Origin: Sipunculus nudus
Taxonomy: Eukaryota > Annelida > Sipuncula > Golfingiida > Sipunculidae
Assembly: GCA_026874595.1 (NCBI GenBank)
Contig: CM049309.1
Span: forward strand, 21,807,033-21,871,032
Length of the DNA: 64,000 bases
Reading direction: 5' to 3'
Part shown: in pieces, positions 39,321 through 51,590 of the stretch
How positions within the stretch are numbered: position 1 is the stretch's first letter
Layout of the letters: each line of letters begins with the position of its first letter
Translations under genes and position numbers: made by a program
Notes under the pieces: generated by a model
Databases searched by the model: none
What the model saw: only the letters and a program-made list of their open reading frames with translations
What the model was told of the DNA's origin: nothing

Positions 39321-41340
39321 GCATGTGGGACTGACAGGAATCTGGGATGGATGGTGTCATTGTTTTGAGTCCACTCGTGGATGTGCATTTAGAACTGCTA
39401 AGAATCCAGCCAGTGTAGAATATGGAAGTGCGAGTGTTCACATTTCACTGTGGGGCCAGCACTGATGTCTGTGATATGGAATTGTGAATGTTGATAATTG
39501 AGTTGGTTTGAATTTGATATGTTACTTGGATGTCTGAACGAAAAGAGTCAGTTATGGAGCATGGATACCTAACTACAAACATTCATAAACAAACACTGTT
39601 GTGGATGTGTGACCAAACTGCACTAGTGTGGGACTCAACTCAACTAGATACATTTAGAGTTGGAGATTTGCAAAATGTATAAAATATTAGCACTGGCAGA
39701 CACTCTATTATGCCAACCGAAACTAAGATAAAATTGATTTGACTGAAATTTGTAGTTTGAAAACAGAGGTATGATGGTTGAGTTCATTTTGGGACATATT
39801 TTGGACATGAGGCATTTACAGTTAATTTGTATCCATCTAGCCATCTGGAGACAGCTCTGGTCTCCCTATCCAAAGGCTTGTTTCAGTACTCAAATAAATT
39901 CTTGTAGCAACTTGAACAAATTCAAAGAACTAGTAAATTAATTATTCAGGTTTCCTCTGTAAGGGCATAGGAGACAGGAGCTACATGTGTTGTGTTACTA
40001 AACAAATTAAACTGCTTAGGCATCTTGGAAACAATCCAACAGATATGGGTTGGTTTTCTGCTGGCATGTGCATGTGACACACAGGCAGACAAGAACACAT
40101 CTCCAGCTACAGCATGGTGTTTTGCTGTAAACAAATTTGAGCACGAGCCACCTGAAGGCAGCTGCAATGAATGCTGCAGTAGGATGGCCAATGTTGCATG
40201 TAGCGTCTCAGATCATGGAGGTATAGGATCAATATGGAGACCTGGCACTATTTTCACCTTGCCTCTATTTTTCTGGTGCACAAGGCAGCGAGCCCACGTC
40301 ACCTCCAACCCTGATGGATGTTCATCCTTTTCTCGTTGTTGCCAAGGCAAGAACAATGAGAAGAAGTCCAACAAAGGAAACTGACACTGTATATTGATCA
40401 CCACTAAAACCCCCTGTTTCCCACTAATTGGACATGTGGCATCAGGCTTAAATGAGACCACACTAGTCCACCATACCGCCATCATCTAGACTATCTAACC
40501 AGCCTTGCCTGATAAGATCCGTGAAAACTGCTGCAGTGCAGATAGTGTCCCCACCATCATCAATCCAGCATTTGTTCTGCTGTGCCTTTAGAGATAATGC
40601 TGAGCCTTGATAGGCATGATTTAGCATGCAGATATCCGCTATGCATCACTTCCAGAGGAACAGACTACGGAACGTCCATAGGATGGCAGTTCTCCAGTTC
40701 TAGAGAAAATGCACAGATTTTGTTTATTTATCCACAAACATTAACACCTTTTAATTTAATTTTGTAAAGAATACAAATTTGTTTTTTTTTATAAAGATAA
40801 GCCTTAAATTTATATATTCTTTGCCATCATACTCAACACATTTATTCAAACAATATTCTACTGAAAGATAATGAAAATACTACTTCCCAAAGATTACATC
40901 CGCAATTTTTTAGGAATATCTGCTAAAATGGTCCTCTGGGTTCTATCAATATTGACCAACTGTAGAGTTTTTTTAAAGGGCAATATTTTACAGTTTGATT
41001 TAAACTGGTTCTTTCAGCTATTAACAATTAACTTTTCTTTTGCCTTTTTATTTCAAAACAGAACTTTCAAATGACATACAGTGTAATTAGAATTTTTTCA
41101 AGTGGTTATGTCAATGCCCTTGTGGTGATTCTTGTGGCACTTCTTGTGGCACAACATCTATCCATGTCTACCATCTCAAGTACAGGACATATATATATAC
41201 ATTTTATCTTGACTCTTTCAATGTTATTAGAGCCCAGCATAAACATTATAATTATTTTCCTTACATTAGGTTCTTTGACAAAACAACGTGTTTCTTTGCA
41301 CAGCTTCTTTGAAAAAAAGGTTTTTTCTGACAAAGTTAAT
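39321..41340. other. Intronic sequence, mostly unique
   Basis: 39330-39550 holds decayed words related to the 77-bp array (ctaagaatccagccag). 39960-40720 is a GC-richer unique block with overlapping ORFs on both strands (130 codons plus, 39992-40384; 90 codons minus, 40213-40485); neither has a recognisable domain. The rest is AT-rich. Confidence 0.4.
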
Positions 41341-41990
41341 TTTGCTCAATGCAGGGTTTTCTGGCAATGGATCCTTTCTTTGCACCCTAGGTTTTCTGGC
41401 TTTGCTTCTCTGCAATAAACACTGTTTTTACCATATTTAATTTTGTTACTATACCAGTGTTTACTGACATGGTCTCTTTTGATGCATCCAGTGGTTATTG
41501 ATAAGGTTTCTTTGGCTAGTTTGGTTACATACATGGTTTTCTAGCATGGTTCCTTAGCTTATACATGTACAGTGTCTTGGAATGGTTCATTACTGCATGT
41601 AGTGATACTTAGCATGGTTTCTGGATAACATGTAGCATTTCCTAGAATAGTCCCTTGACAACATGGAACATTTCCTGGCACAGTACTGTGTCATCTGCCA
41701 TGATTGATTTGGTGGGATTAAGAGTTTTTCTTGTATGGTTTCTTAGTCTTTATTCTGTGTGTCCTGTCATGGTGTCCTGTAAATGGTTAAATTTAGCATT
41801 TCCTGGCATGGTTCCTTTAATCGAGACAACATTCATGGCATGTATCCTCTGATTATATGTTGTGTTTCCTGGCATGGTTCCTTGGGTGGCAGCAGCATTT
41901 CTGGGAATCATTTTTAAGATATATACAGGTTTTCCTTGCATGGTTCCTTGGGCTACATGCTCTGTTCTTGGCATAATTCATTTGCCTTCA
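41341..41990. repeat. Degenerate ~45-bp minisatellite (catggttcctt motif)
   Basis: Words such as catttcctggcatggttcct recur at irregular 40-50-bp spacing (for example near 41540, 41610, 41675, 41798, 41860 and 41937), with heavy divergence at the left side. The minus-strand frame at 41750-41974 repeats QGTMPGN because of the array. Confidence 0.75.
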
Positions 41991-42208
41991 ATTCTTACAT
42001 CATCCATTAGAGTCTGGAGTCAGTTCTGATATGATCCCCATGTTCACATGGTGTTTTTTGCTATGATCCCTTTTGCTGCTTTCTTCATGTAAAGTGGGGT
42101 CTCTGTATTATGCACATACATGACCTGTGTTTTTGCCCATAAAAGAAAGGTGATCAAATTTATGTGGTTATGAAACTCACCCTTCACAGGGATACCTAAA
42201 TTGTCTGT

Positions 42209-42310
42209 AATAGAGAGGTGTATATGATAGAGATTTGCATATGATAGAGAGGTGCATATGATAGAGAGGTGCATATGACAGAAAGGTGTCTGTAAAAGAC
42301 AGGTGCATGT
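42209..42310. repeat. 17-bp tandem repeat, 6 copies
   Basis: Copies of gatagagaggtgcatat; the outer units carry substitutions (aatagagaggtgtatat, gacagaaaggtgtctgt, aaaagacaggtgcatgt). Confidence 0.9.
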
Positions 42311-45300
42311 TTGAGCCTGTATAGGGAGGTTACCTATAAATTTATTGCAATTTCTCATTAACAAAAAAGCTCAGTATTTCCTATATTAAACAAAAGCAAT
42401 ACCAATTAATTAAAATAGATCATATTTTTCATAACAGGGTAAAATGTTACATTTAGCATTGCACATATATGATACTATATATCATATGATATATGATAGT
42501 ATATATATGTATACTTCATGTTATAAATAACTGTGTGATAACAGAGATAACTATCTTCCATCAATCCCTAACTCTATATTACTAGCTATGTACATAAAAT
42601 CTAACAACACGAGTTAGGCAGGCAGTTCATGATCTTCAGTAACAAGCTGCATTATAAATTTACATACTGCAAGCTGGAGCATGTGAAAATAATGGGAATT
42701 TCAGGAAGTTTTACTAAAGGTTGAAGACTGATGACTTGAATGTGGCATGTCCCATGATATAATTCATTTGTAAGATCATATGATTGTCTGGTTTCCTTGA
42801 CAGGCAGCTCCCAATGTCCATGTTCTCCCATGAAGGCATATGTCAGCAAGTGTAACAACAGCAAGGGCCGTGAATGATGGGAGGCCACTCCTCAACTGCC
42901 ATATTGATGCTGGATATAATGGGAGAGAGAGGTGTGGCTGATAAAAAAGGAAATCACTAATTAGACAAAGGGTCTGGTCATCAATCAGGGTGCTGCAGGC
43001 ATGAAATTAGAGGGGAGAAAACTCCCTAGATGAATATCCAGGCTCTACATATCACTGCACATCATTAATCAACCACATCTAGGAGATGCTATTGACCCAC
43101 TATTCAAGCAGGGCTGCAAAAGAAGTTGTAATGGGTGGAATTAATTTTCATTGGATCTCAGTGGAGATATTAATATGCTGAATCAGTGCAGAACACACTG
43201 ACAGACCTGCCGGGTTTGCTACGGGAATAAATCCAACATGCATCACAAGAGCGAGCCTTCCCCTATGAACCTGCTCTATGAAGCAGGCTAGTTAATATTC
43301 TGTCATTCTCCCTGTACAAATACACTGATCACAGAATGTTCAAGGAGTGCTCACAGACCAAAAAACCACTGATTTACTCACAGTCTTAATGACCTTCACG
43401 TGTCTGGATGATGACTGGATGTGACAACCACGGATAAACTGACATGGTAATATTCAGTGATGAACCCGCTCTAATTCTAAATAACTCCTTCAAAAAGCAG
43501 CAACATGCCCCAGTTAGAAAGAGGCAATTCTCATAAAAGTAATTGTATTAGTTTGATTTGATACAGACAAATGCATTTTTTGTTAAATTTATGAAATAGG
43601 CTGTTACAGCAGTATGGTTATTAGCATGTCATTATGTATGAAATAAGCACATCCACTGGACGAATAAACCACTAAGATAATGGAAACTATATAAATCAGA
43701 AAAAAGGCCCCATGCCGCATGTGATAATTCTCTGTTTTGATGGAAACACTGTAATCTATGATATGAATATTGGTTACTGAATGATTTACTAAATGTTTCA
43801 TTGTTATTACATTATAATATTACCATACCTTTTCATTTCCATAGTAATAATGGTTCACTTTTAAGTTTTTAAACTAATTTACCCAATAAATGGTAAAGAC
43901 CATGGCTCACAAATGCCCATCCTACTAGTACTACCCACAGCCACACATGCAAATCAAACATGGGGTAAACATAAATAATAACTGTCATCAAGAGCAATCA
44001 ATAACAACTTTTAAAGTGTTCCTTTTTCGTTATCATTTACACTTATTTCACAGTGACGTAACTAAACATACTAAATTATGCTAAAAAAACTGCAATCATG
44101 TCTATTCTTAATTAATATTTTTTAAAAGATAACTCATATTACCTTCTGAGCTTCTGGTAACTCTGCATTTGCATTTGGATAAGAGTTAATTTCCATCTGT
44201 AAATGCAGTTCTAAGCTGCATGTTTGAATAATAATCACACAAAAAAATCAATCAGAACCATGTGACTATTTTCTAGTAATTTATTTTTCTGGCTTAACTG
44301 GTTTCAGCAGCTGCAAAGACTATGTTATTTATTGCAATATACAAATACACATACTGACACATGCATGGGAGAAAAATAAAGTTCAAATGCTTATGCATTT
44401 ATTTGTTATATGCATATGCTGATATGCATTTAATCATTTCTGTCACATTTTCCTGTGTATTTGAAAATATATTTAATTGTATTTGTTTTTGCATTTGATT
44501 CATTTGAAAAATTTACATTTAATATGAGTCACTTTTAGACCTGTGAATTGTGAGTGCCCTTAGAATCGATTCAATTATCAACTCTTTACCTTTGATTCAA
44601 TTCTCAATTTAATTCTTACTTAAGTAGTAAATTTCAGACTTTATAAAAAATAAAAGTAATATGTGCAAAAAGGATATAATTAAATTTCAGTAAATAAAAG
44701 AAAAATGTAGATCTTCCTCTGTTTGTCACAGATGTATATGTTACTATGGAAGTGGAGTGGTCCACCAGCTACCTTTTGAAGTATACATTTGGAGAATATA
44801 CAGTGTAATGAACTTTGTTTGCACAAACTGCTCTGTAACATTTGAGGACTTTGAGATGGTACATGCCAAAAAAAAATAATCAAAATGAATCGATTCACAG
44901 TTAATAATAGATTACAATTCAACTGAGGGTTCGCAATTCAATGCATTGATTCTTTGATCTATTGTTACACCTGTAGTCACTTTGCATCTGAAACAAGCCC
45001 TGTTGTGTCCTGTTACCATAAAGAAAATACTGTGGTTCAGCTTGTTGAAATCAAAATGCTGAATACCAATGTGAAATACAGGTGTAAATAAAACAGAAAA
45101 GGATATTTGAAAACAAAAAGTTATGAATGTCATCTTTGTGGCATTAATTCCAAAGGGAGAATTGTGATAAACTCCTCATACGATTTCCAGATTCATAAGA
45201 AAATAAGGTCTACAATTTCTATGATTTTTCTTCATTATCAGTTCATACTGCCTCAAATTTCATTATAGGAAACGATTTAATACAAACAACTGATTCATAC

Positions 45301-48300
45301 TTTAATAATCATTTGGGCCATTTCAAAATAATAACATCACTGTTATAATCATGTTTATATTTTTAAATTAACCATAATTGTAAAAAAAAACAATGTACAA
45401 TATTTTGAAAATTATCAGATTAAAATTGTAATTGCAATCTATGCTTTTACACTGTTACATTGTCAAATTTTATGATCCATGTATACATGAAAACTATACT
45501 GAAGGGTATACAGATTCTTTGCAAATTTTAGGTTGTCATATATTAAATATGTCCTTTTTATTCAATTTTTATCACTGACCTAATGAATTAGTCTTAACAG
45601 TGAATCAATATATGACAATAATTGATGCATATCACCCAAATTTGTACAAACATGCTAATTGGGGTTTACCAAATTATTTTCATGTTCAACATTTCTGTAT
45701 CTTTATCAGAAACCACCTACTGCTGATCAACCCCTCTCATAACCATGTTATATTATAACCATCTTAAAATTTGATGTACAAAATATATTTTTACAGCAGA
45801 ACTACATAAACTTTGAACTATCCTATGGTTTGATAGCTAATGAAATTAATACAGAGATACTAATAAAATAATTTATTTTTTCAATTTTTTTTTTCAAATA
45901 TATCAAATTCATGATTTAATTGTATTGATATTGATTCTTATGCCAAATGTGCTCCTTAGTTTTTAGATGTAGTCTACTGGTATATGCAAATGATACATCT
46001 CACATCCATTTTAATGTGCAAATGTAAAGCATGCAGCAATAAGCAAGATATTCAGCTTATAAGCAAAATATTCACCAATCACTGCTGTCACAGTAGACTG
46101 CCTTCATTAAAAGAATTTAGTTCATTTAGTTTATCAGGGTTTTTTAATGCAAAATTTAGTTTTTGATTTAATTCAAGTATTAAATTATGTTTACTGTACT
46201 CTAAATACATATACAAATATATTTTTGTTTTCACCAAATTCACTTATTAAGCCAGTCCCAAAAAATCACTCCAAAGGTTCAAGTGAAACGTATAAATTAA
46301 GAGTTAATAAAAAATCATGCACACATTATGAAGGGTTGTTTATTCACAATATCATAATGAATTTAAGATCACTGTAATGATATTTATATGTTTCAATTTT
46401 GATTGATTAAATGGACTCTCTTGAACTTTGTCTTCTATCATCTTCTATCTTTAAAGGATCATCACAGAATCTGGTCTCACAGAAAATACTGAATGTTGCA
46501 TATAAATGATATAGGAACAGACCCTCAGAACCTTCATTCAGTATGCTGAACAGCTTAAATTCTGTATCCCCCTGCTTCCACCAAGCTGAGTCATTCATCA
46601 ATATCAAACTGAGAAAGGTCAGGTGACCTATGATACTTATATTGGTGTATCTTAAAGCAATACCACAAGTAAACCCTGACTGTGACCTGCAGAGATACCT
46701 CAATGGTGACATGACATTTATCAAAGATTTACCACAGTAGTTCTGCTGCAAGGAATGTTAATTTTAAGACGGCTGTGGTTGGATATGAATAATATATACT
46801 CCTCTTTTTATTTGGCTTGTGTAGACAATTTTCAGGGGAAGGTTTTTAATCTTATAGCTCATATTCAGGCCAACATTGGTTCTGCATGACCTGTCTGAAC
46901 TCTGCTTCAATTTACATCAACTCCAGAAGGTACCAGCAATTGGATATTTTAGATGCCATAGAGAAAGCAGTTTGGACATGCCTGATTACAACCAAACAGC
47001 CTCCCCTCATTGATCCCTAGCAGACAGTTTAGGTGGCTAGAACTTCATCAGTCTTCTGCACAAGTGACTGCCCACATTTACAGCACCAGGCCTTTACCCC
47101 TGGGAGTCAGGTGCACACAAAAAAACAGGTCCACTGGGGCATCTTACCAGCAAATTTGGCAGGCTTCTGGGCAGGTGCTGAAACCCATAAAGAGTATGTG
47201 CACCCGGTATAGACCCACACTAGATGAAAATAGTCTTTCTCCCATGCAAGCTCCCAGGCTCTTCCATGCAGAATTAACACATACACTAAGCCAATGTTAA
47301 TACAGCATTAACAAGATCAAGGAATGAACCAAGGAATGCCTGGTTTGTGGGCTTCACATGATTTGGGCTCATGTTACATGTAAGGTTTCAGGAACTTGAG
47401 AAAATAAAAAACTTAAATACATTTTACTAATTTAAAAAAATTAAGCAATTACATTATAGCAAAACTAATGTTACACTGGCAAACTGTATTTGTTGTTACT
47501 GGTTTATCGTACGTCACATAAAATATATCATATATATGTATATGTGTTTAAGGGAGAATGGGGGAAGGGGGGGGGGGGGGTTTGCGTGGTGCAAGAAGCA
47601 ATATTTGAAGCAAAATTTCTAGTTTCTGATGAACTGATAGAGCACAAGCATATATATATTAATTTTGTGTATTCAAACCCTTTTAAGAAATCTGAAACTT
47701 AGTGATTTAATTGAATATCAACCTGAGCAATGCAGTGCTTGGCAATAAGCTATCTCTGATGCAAAGCTCTCAAGCTTAATATACTGAAGGTTTACAGAAC
47801 CAAAGATGTAATAAAGTTCATGTTAATGGTGATTAATTATATATAATGGAGAAAGCAATAATTAATGCTTGCCTTGATTTTGTAAGAGTTACCACAACAA
47901 ATACTAAAAAAAAATGTTTACTAAAACAAATAAGGGACAGGTATATACTTCCATGAAGATATCCCATTAAAATTGATTAATCTCAGTCATTAATCTACAT
48001 CCATCTTTCATATGGCTTATTGGTGAATATTTTGTTCAAAATGAGTATGCCAATCTTGGGTTCATGAAATTATTACAGCCAATTCCTGAGTGATAAAACA
48101 AAGTGATGAAGCTAGAAGTTGAGATACATGCACAACCAGGAAGCTGATGCACCTGGCTTCAGCACCCGGGGCAATATTTACTAGCAGGCCTTAGTCAGTG
48201 TGGATCAGCCTGACAACAGGCAGTAAAAGACAAGACCCAGTGCCGAACATAAACCCTCCAATACACATTAAACAAGTGACCGTAATTCGCAGCAGGGATC

Positions 48301-48349
48301 GTGTATGATGAAACTGGTATTGTGTGGTGGAAAGGCAATAAGATCTTAC
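42311..48349. other. Intronic sequence, mostly unique, just downstream of CELF exon 2
   Basis: AT-rich with a run of 14 G at 47567-47580. Unique GC-richer patches at 42880-43460, 46840-47300 and 48100-48340 may be conserved elements. ORFs up to 114 codons (46407-46751 minus) have no domain resemblance. No tRNA or other RNA gene recognised. Confidence 0.45.
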
Positions 48350-48432
48350 CCCGGGTAAAGTCTTCTGTTCATGAAGGGCTTGCTGGGCTTTTATTGCACT
48401 CTCTCTATTGCAGTAGGTTAAAAAGGCACACC
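48350..48432 (-). CDS. CELF4: CELF3/4/5/6-type RNA-binding protein, coding exon 2 (second half of RRM1 core)
   Basis: This 83-nt exon is too short for ordinary ORF calling and was found by reading on from exon 1. On the minus strand it follows an acceptor (ggctttgcag) and ends CCCGGG before a strong donor gtaaga at 48349. Joined in phase to the last G of exon 1 it encodes residues 78-105: G, then [20 protein letters not shown] and EQKTLPG. It completes the RNP1 motif KGCAFLTY (residues 77-84), which is split by intron 1, and matches the known CELF block [19 protein letters not shown]..LHEQKTLPG. From memory, 83 nt is the conserved size of this exon in the family. It ends in phase 0, so the next exon should begin with MNRPIQ or similar. 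That exon, RRM2, the linker and RRM3 were not found in the window and should lie beyond its left end. Confidence 0.95.
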
Positions 48433-49325
48433 CTGCAAAGCCAGAACAAAGCTTAGTTGCACTTCAAATCCCAGGCTTATTTCCCATAACACGTTTTACT
48501 TGACACCTTTTGTTGAGTGGAGATCAACAGCACATTAGCTCTTAGGTATCACTTGATAATTACATGTGATATATTACATTATGAATATTTTGTGAAAGTA
48601 ATATGAAAACACAGCATTATACAAACTTCATATAAACAATCATGAATACCTAAACATCATTCGTACCGATGACCTGACATAATGGTATGCACAGATGAAT
48701 TAATTAAATGGTATATCCAACAATTAAACGAGTTCATGTCATACAAAAATAATAAAGCTAAGTGCCCGATAATTATATTTCCAAATAAATAGAAATTAGT
48801 ATGCAAAACATATAGTTAAGAAATAGAAGATTATTTTCAAAGTGAAATCAAAATGTTTAAAACATATATTATAAGATTAATTAAAAACTTCACAAAATTA
48901 ACTTTAGGATGTCTCAAGTCATTTATCATGTCTCTACAATAATGTGCAGGATGTACGAAATCCGTTTATCAGAATGATTATTTATAAATAACATAAGAAT
49001 ATAAAAATGTCATGGATAGGAAATAAATTTATAACATATTTATGTCTAAAGAAAACTGCACTTATTTCCATGCAAAAATATGAAAGATAAAGAATTTATT
49101 TTTAATTAACAGTAATTAAACTGTATAATGTAAAAAAGTATATATTATAAATATTCATCAGACTGTCTATAAAGATCCCTATATTTGACATGGTTCATTT
49201 ACATCTGGCAGACATTAAATAATTAGAAATGTATATGAACACACAAGCTCTTTAATCATTCTCCAGATTTATGGTAGTTGAATTTAATATATCAATCATA
49301 AATACCTTCCTTTTTAGAATTCATG

Positions 49326-49327
<2 letters not shown>

Positions 49328-49371
<44 letters not shown>
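49328..49371. repeat. (TA)n microsatellite in CELF intron 1
   Basis: Pure TA tract of 44 bp. Confidence 0.97.
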
Positions 49372-49375
<4 letters not shown>

Positions 49376-49434
49376 AGAGACTTTCTACTTAGTAGAAACA
49401 AACAAATCAGAAACTGATTGTTACATTACTGTAA

Positions 49435-49439
<5 letters not shown>

Positions 49440-49475
<36 letters not shown>
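49440..49475. repeat. (TA)n microsatellite in CELF intron 1
   Basis: Pure TA tract of 36 bp, 69 bp from the previous one. Confidence 0.97.
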
Positions 49476-49478
<3 letters not shown>

Positions 49479-50236
49479 AGACAATGAGACTGAAAAATCA
49501 GATATATTTTAGATATCTTCAGTTTAATCCATTTGTCTACATACCATGAAAAATTTCCTAGTTCAGAAGGAAAAAAAGAATTTACAGATTACAGGAAATG
49601 TTATTAAAAATAAAGAACTGAATACCAACAACTGTGTATACATTTATTCTGCCAAATTAACTGAAGGGCCATGGATGTTGGACAAACATTGAATTAAGCC
49701 TGTGGATGAAATTGAATACACAAAAGAACCGACAGCACAGGAAAGCCACGAAATTCCATCTGCATCCTGACGCTGGGTTGTTGTTAGAAATGTGCAAACC
49801 TCGCTAATAGACAAGCAAACCTGTGGCTGCCGAACTAATTATCGATAGTCATTTCTGTATGAAATAACTGTCTCTTCGGGAGAACATTATATCCTGAGCG
49901 GCTAATACATCTCTACATCATAGGCGTGTACAAATGCCTTGATTGAATTTAATGTATCCCCGATACCGGAACATACTGTTATAATGTGCGCCACCTGCAA
50001 TAATTCCATCTTGTAAATACAAGAATTAACCTCAAGAGGCTTTTGGCGCGCCCCATGTCAATATTCGCACGTGGGCCACTTGTCCCAACACGGAAACCCG
50101 GTCACGCGGCAACGCTGAGCAAATCATGTCCACGTTCCACGTGGTCAGAAAATTTCGGCGGGATTCTGGACATCAGGTTAAATGTCCACTGACCACCGAC
50201 GGCAGTAAGAATCCAGAGCGGTTTGAAAACACTCAC

Positions 50237-50468
50237 CTTTATGTATGCCTGTAAATCGGTCCTTAAGAACTGTCAGCTCGTAGATTTGTCCAAATTCCTC
50301 AAAAACTGGTCGCAGATCTTTTTCTTCCAAATTTCGGGGAATCTGGCCAACAAACAATTTGATGGCATCATGGTCCTTCATTGGGATGGTTTGAGGGTGA
50401 GCTCCTGGACCGTTAAGGGCGTGGTGTTCAGGAAGGGGACCATTAACTAAGGTTTGCAGCGCGGCCAT
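50237..50468 (-). CDS. CELF4: CELF3/4/5/6-type RNA-binding protein, coding exon 1 (N-terminus and first half of RRM1)
   Basis: First coding exon of a CUGBP/Elav-like (Bruno family) RNA-binding protein; family members bind UG/GU-rich RNA and control splicing, mRNA stability and translation in nucleus and cytoplasm. The ATG at 50468-50466 has a good start context (A at -3, G at +4) and an in-frame TAA 60 nt upstream (50528-50526) with no ATG between, so this start is well supported unless there is an upstream coding exon. The 77 full codons give a ~30-residue linker, then [20 protein letters not shown], containing the RNP2 strand of RRM1 (residues 37-43), and then the FEEFG and [12 protein letters not shown] blocks. 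The [12 protein letters not shown] signature separates the CELF3-6 group (fly bru3) from CELF1/2. The exon ends AAAG followed by a strong donor gtgagt at 50236, phase 1. Which vertebrate paralogue it corresponds to cannot be resolved from this fragment; invertebrates usually have one gene for the whole group. Confidence 0.95.
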
Positions 50469-50700
50469 GTTCACTCTACTCCCCTCGGCAGACGACAGAA
50501 AATGAAATTTGCGCGTGCTACCTATTTACAGCGGCCCCACAATGCACCTCGCTTGTCAATCACGGCATTTCCGTTTTCTAGGCCCGCGTTCCTCGAAGCT
50601 CTGCAAAGTAGCTTCGCTAAAACGTGATAATAGAGCACATTACAGTGGGCTTTCCACTACAGCGGGGTCGCATTTAATATTAAAATGTATAACTAGGAAT
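50469..50700 (-). promoter_or_regulatory. CELF4: CELF 5' UTR and probable CpG-island promoter
   Basis: Immediately upstream of the start codon on the minus strand. The sequence is CpG-rich (gcgcgtgct, gcggcc, cccgcg, ttcctcgaag) against an AT-rich background. It has an in-frame stop at 50528-50526 and no TATA box at a sensible distance, as expected for a dispersed CpG-type promoter. The transcription start cannot be placed from sequence alone; it could also lie farther right if there are untranslated 5' exons. Confidence 0.55.
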
Positions 50701-51588
50701 AATTAGCAATGATTTTCGCGTGGAAGCCAGGGGCTGGTGATGTACAAAGGAAAATGCTCGCAATCTTGGGCGAGACTTGGGGTTGCACCTGCTAGACACC
50801 TGATTGTGACAATCAATGGAATGTGAGTAGACGTTAAGCCATGTTGGCTTTCTGGGCTTTGGGCTGCCTCAGTATCAAGTAGCAGGCGTATTGAAAGTGT
50901 CTTTTCACCGCCAACAGTGTGCATATTACCAAGGTCTCCAGACCTCCGGCATGTTCCGCGCGTACACCACGCCAACATTCACCAGAAATCAATGAACTGA
51001 CCTCGCTGCATGTTTTTTTTCAGCATTCGAGGGTGACACACTGATATGTGAGAATCCAGTTTTAAACAAAGTACTGATACCAACATGCACTGAAAATAAC
51101 CAGCAACATTACGGTTTTGAAATTAATGTATGCGCCATGGAAAATGTGAAACAGCAGGGCTTCGCAGTGTATACGCAAGGGGGAGAGCACGCATGCCGTT
51201 GCTGTGTTTTTTAGTCGCGATGTGTATTTGTTTATTTTACAGATCCGGCTACAAAAGAGCGTGACAACTTACATTATAACTATACATGAACTATTTGTCG
51301 TTTTAAAAAAATTGAAGCAAACAAAATACAGAGTTCCTATTGTGTTCATTTCTTTAATTTTGTAAGAATGATGTAAAACATGATGCATACACACGAAATT
51401 CCTTTGGTAAAAATATGCTTCTTTGCGACTGAAACGCAGTTGTATGCATTATGAATACATGATTGACCACATACATCATGAAGCATATAGGAACACCCCT
51501 GAAATTAGCAGAATAAGTTAAACGTAAAGAATCACAGCAGCTCGATTGAAATCGATATGTTGTTTAACATTATTAACAATTTATCCCA

Positions 51589-51590
<2 letters not shown>
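50701..51590. other. Unique CpG-containing sequence upstream of CELF
   Basis: Non-repetitive and moderately GC-rich to about 51250, with several short CpG clusters (for example cgcgcgtacacc near 50957, and gcgtgacaac near 51259), then AT-rich. Short ORFs on both strands (such as the 91-codon one at 50703-50978) have no recognisable domain. It is best read as proximal upstream regulatory DNA or untranslated exon sequence. Confidence 0.4.

Larger units (their letters stand above)
1..48349 (-). other. CELF4: CELF intron 2, 5' portion (more than 48 kb, continues past the left edge)
   Basis: Everything from the exon 2 donor (48349) to the window edge. I looked on the minus strand for the expected next exon (about 49 nt, MNRPIQVKPADSE-like) and for the RRM2 exon (RKLFVGML-like) and recognised neither. 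All open reading frames here are short, lack family resemblance and are what AT-rich sequence gives by chance. CpG is sparse (roughly 5 per kb in the stretches I counted by eye). Very large introns are usual for CELF4-type genes. A nested gene cannot be excluded by eye, but none is visible. Confidence 0.8.
48433..50236 (-). other. CELF4: CELF intron 1 (1804 bp, GT-AG, phase 1)
   Basis: Bounded by gtgagtgttt at the 5' side (50236) and ctggctttgcag at the 3' side (48433). The first ~250 bp after the donor (49980-50236) is CpG-rich and has two CACGTG E-boxes (near 50068 and 50137) and GGCGCGCC near 50046, so the CpG island runs into the intron. The middle carries two pure (TA)n tracts (49328-49371 and 49440-49475). 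The rest is AT-rich unique sequence with no ORF of note. Confidence 0.9.

Noticed and set aside
38690-39441. Overlapping long ORFs on both strands with tryptophan-rich repeats
   Set aside because: Stop-poor 77-bp minisatellite; openness on both strands and frame-cycling argue against coding.
39992-40384. 130-codon plus-strand ORF
   Set aside because: Overlaps a 90-codon minus-strand ORF of similar quality; the composition is non-descript with no recognisable motif. Probably chance in a GC-richer patch.
46407-46751. 114-codon minus-strand ORF ~1.6 kb downstream of CELF exon 2
   Set aside because: Checked as a possible third exon; it lacks MNRPIQ/VKPADSE or any RRM signature.
48440-48500. tRNA-like B-box word (ttcaaatccc)
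   Set aside because: No matching A box or cloverleaf pairing around it.
50178-50236. Continuation of the CELF exon 1 reading frame past the splice site
   Set aside because: The residues after HKG (ECFQTAL...) leave the family consensus exactly at AAAG|gtgagt, while exon 2 supplies the expected CAFLTY; this is intron.
50469-50474. GTG at 50474 as start codon
   Set aside because: A nuclear animal gene would use the ATG at 50468, which has a better context and directly follows this GTG by two codons.
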